In this document: positions 16,032-17,157 of the stretch, piece by piece | Layout of the letters: each line of letters opens with the position of its first letter | How positions within the stretch are numbered: the stretch's first letter is position 1 | Assembly: GCA_030149115.1 (NCBI GenBank) | Contig: JASBSE010000415.1 | Span: 1-17,157, forward strand | Direction of reading: 5' to 3' | From: Winogradskyella sp. | GTDB lineage: Bacteria; Bacteroidota; Bacteroidia; Flavobacteriales; Flavobacteriaceae | Length of the DNA stretch: 17,157 nucleotides | Program-made: the position numbers and the translations under genes | Notes under the pieces: generated by a model | The model's input: the letters and a program-made list of their open reading frames with translations, nothing else | Databases searched by the model: none | Told to the model about the DNA's origin: nothing

Positions 16032-16067
16032 ACTACAAATATAAGCAACAAAAACTACAAATAGTAG
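16032..16067. promoter_or_regulatory. Two near-identical 14-bp operator-like motifs in the divergent promoter region
   Basis: ACTACAAATATAAG (16032-16045) and ACTACAAATAGTAG (16054-16067) agree at 12 of 14 positions and start 22 bp apart, about two helical turns. The second contains the dyad CTAC-AAATA-GTAG, and the first the looser dyad CTTA (16029-16032) / TAAG (16042-16045). They sit in the 75-bp gap between the repressor and the polymerase genes, so they are the best candidates for the repressor's operators. Confidence 0.6.
16036..16043 (-). promoter_or_regulatory. Bacteroidota -7 element for the repressor gene
   Basis: On the minus strand this reads TATATTTG, an exact match to TAnnTTTG, ending 28 bp before the repressor ATG. 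It lies inside the first operator-like motif. A TTTG on the same strand at 16058-16061 is only 14 bp upstream, shorter than usual spacing, so the -33 element is uncertain. Confidence 0.5.
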
Positions 16068-16068
16068 A

Positions 16069-16076
16069 TAATTTTG
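16069..16076 (+). promoter_or_regulatory. Bacteroidota -7 element for the DnaE-type gene
   Basis: TAATTTTG matches TAnnTTTG exactly and begins two bases after the second operator-like motif. Transcription would be expected to start near 16083, the A of the ATG, so the mRNA may be almost leaderless. No clear -33 TTTG is seen. Confidence 0.5.
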
Positions 16077-16082
16077 TCGCTA

Positions 16083-17157
16083 ATGTATCTGAATTGCCAC
16101 ACATATTACAGTCTACGCTACGGCACCATAAAACCTGAGCAATTACTTGCTATTGCTTCAGAGAATGGTGTTAAGACTTTAGCACTGACCGATATTAATA
16201 CAACCTCAGCATGCTTAGATATTGTTCGATTATCCAAAAAATATAAAATTAAGCCTGTACTCGGAGTAGATTTTAGAACCACTGCACAACAACAGTTTAT
16301 TCTAATAGCTAAAAACAATAATGGATTTCAAAATATCAACAATTATCTATCAAAGTTTTTACATAATTCAGCACTAAAAATACCCAAACAACCAGATGAG
16401 GTTTTAGAAGATTGTTATATCATTTACCCATACCAAACAGGAAAATATTACAGGCTAAAAAGCAATGAGTTCCTGGGTATTTCACCAAAAGACCTCAACC
16501 ATTTAAAATTTTCTAAATGGAATGAACATAGAGATAAGTTAGTAGTTTTAAAAACGGTGTCTTTTCAAGATAAAAAAGGATTCAATACACATCGTTTACT
16601 TCGTGCCATAGATAACAATACGTTGTTGAGTAAACTCCCAAAATCTGAAGAGGGAAACGTCAATGATATAATACTACCTTATGATGAATTATGTCAACTT
16701 TATAAAGATTACCCTTCTTTATTAAAAAACACGGAACAGTTATTAAACACTTGTGCTATTCATTTTGATTTTGAAAATCCACAGCCCAAAAATCAGAAAT
16801 GCCTAACCGCTAACGAAACCACCGATTATAAATTATTAGAGCAATTAACCTACAATGGCATTTCTTATAGATATGGAGATAATCCAGATCCTAAAATATT
16901 CGAGCGCATTAAAAAAGAGTTAGACATTATTAAACAGAAAAGATTTGTCTCCTATTTTTTAATCAATTGGAAAATTTTAGAATATGCGCGCAGCAAAGGC
17001 TATTACTATGTTGGTCGCGGTAGTGGAGCCAATAGTATTATCGCTTATTTATTGCGTATTACAGATGTAGATCCTATTGAACTCGATTTATATTTTGAGC
17101 GTTTTATTAATCTCTTTAGACAAAATCCACCTGATTTTGATATTGATTTTTCATGGA
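16083..17157 (+). CDS. DNA polymerase III alpha subunit-like protein (compact DnaE, DnaE2/ImuC-like), N-terminal part
   Basis: The reading frame is open from ATG 16083 to the window edge (358 codons), so this is the start of a larger gene. Residues 1-70 match the PHP domain start of DnaE (MYLNCHTYYSLRYGT, TLALTDINTT at 32-41, KPVLGVDFR). The first motif reads N4-C-H6 where the metal-binding form is HxH, so the PHP metal site looks degenerate. The C-family polymerase core is clear: GRGSGANS (311-318) and PPDFDIDF (349-356), in which Asp353 and Asp355 correspond to the E. coli catalytic D401 and D403. These lie about 48 residues earlier than in E. coli, so the segment between PHP and palm is shortened, as in compact second DnaE copies. 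With the divergent S24 repressor, an error-prone, damage-induced role is inferred. No Y-family polymerase lies between it and the repressor; the downstream side is unseen. Confidence 0.88.
   Translation, partial: MYLNCHTYYSLRYGTIKPEQLLAIASENGVKTLALTDINTTSACLDIVRLSKKYKIKPVLGVDFRTTAQQQFILIAKNNNGFQNINNYLSKFLHNSALKIPKQPDEVLEDCYIIYPYQTGKYYRLKSNEFLGISPKDLNHLKFSKWNEHRDKLVVLKTVSFQDKKGFNTHRLLRAIDNNTLLSKLPKSEEGNVNDIILPYDELCQLYKDYPSLLKNTEQLLNTCAIHFDFENPQPKNQKCLTANETTDYKLLEQLTYNGISYRYGDNPDPKIFERIKKELDIIKQKRFVSYFLINWKILEYARSKGYYYVGRGSGANSIIAYLLRITDVDPIELDLYFERFINLFRQNPPDFDIDFSW

Noticed and set aside
16118..16318. 66-codon minus-strand frame at the start of the polymerase gene
   Set aside because: The plus strand here encodes a clear PHP/DnaE sequence from 16083 to the window edge, so this is its shadow.

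Overview
The window looks like a chromosomal stretch of a marine-type Flavobacteriaceae (Bacteroidota) genome. The evidence is low G+C, no convincing Shine-Dalgarno sites, matches to the Bacteroidota -7 promoter element (TAnnTTTG), a DUF4270 lipoprotein, a TonB-dependent receptor with an N-terminal carboxypeptidase-regulatory-like domain paired with a lipoprotein, and an isolated atpD-atpC pair whose beta subunit has an insertion and whose epsilon subunit is short.

Layout. (1) 8-4465, plus strand: a half-length glycogen/starch-synthase-like protein, a DUF4270 lipoprotein and glmS, closely spaced and ending in a strong bidirectional terminator. (2) 4504-7354, minus strand: a three-gene unit in transcription order of an arylsulfotransferase (ASST)-like membrane-anchored protein, a 47-residue membrane microprotein and a membrane-anchored PAPS-type sulfotransferase. 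The last two overlap by one base. (3) 7355-7685: a 331-bp AT-rich gap between divergent genes, with an exact 10-bp inverted repeat and a 12-bp palindrome. (4) 7686-12148, plus: a TonB-dependent receptor followed by an SGNH/GDSL-type lipoprotein, then a terminator. (5) 12330-14209, plus: atpD and atpC behind a recognisable promoter, with four heptamer repeats between them and a bidirectional terminator after. (6) 14267-16007, minus: an XRE/S24 (LexA/CI-type) self-cleaving repressor followed one base later by a Gfo/Idh/MocA oxidoreductase. (7) 16083-17157, plus, cut by the window edge: the N-terminal third or so of a compact second DnaE-type polymerase, divergent from the repressor.

How it fits together. 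Most of the window is housekeeping (GlmS for amino-sugar supply, F1 ATP synthase beta/epsilon) or envelope biology (DUF4270, receptor plus esterase-like lipoprotein). Two places deserve attention. The ASST-like / microprotein / sulfotransferase operon looks like a compact membrane-associated sulfur-group transfer system whose substrate is unknown. The divergent S24 repressor / DnaE-like polymerase pair, with two near-identical 14-bp motifs 22 bp apart overlapping both predicted promoters, looks like a damage-inducible mutagenesis switch, with a sugar-type oxidoreductase attached to the repressor transcript. No tRNA, rRNA, CRISPR array, insertion sequence or integrase was seen.
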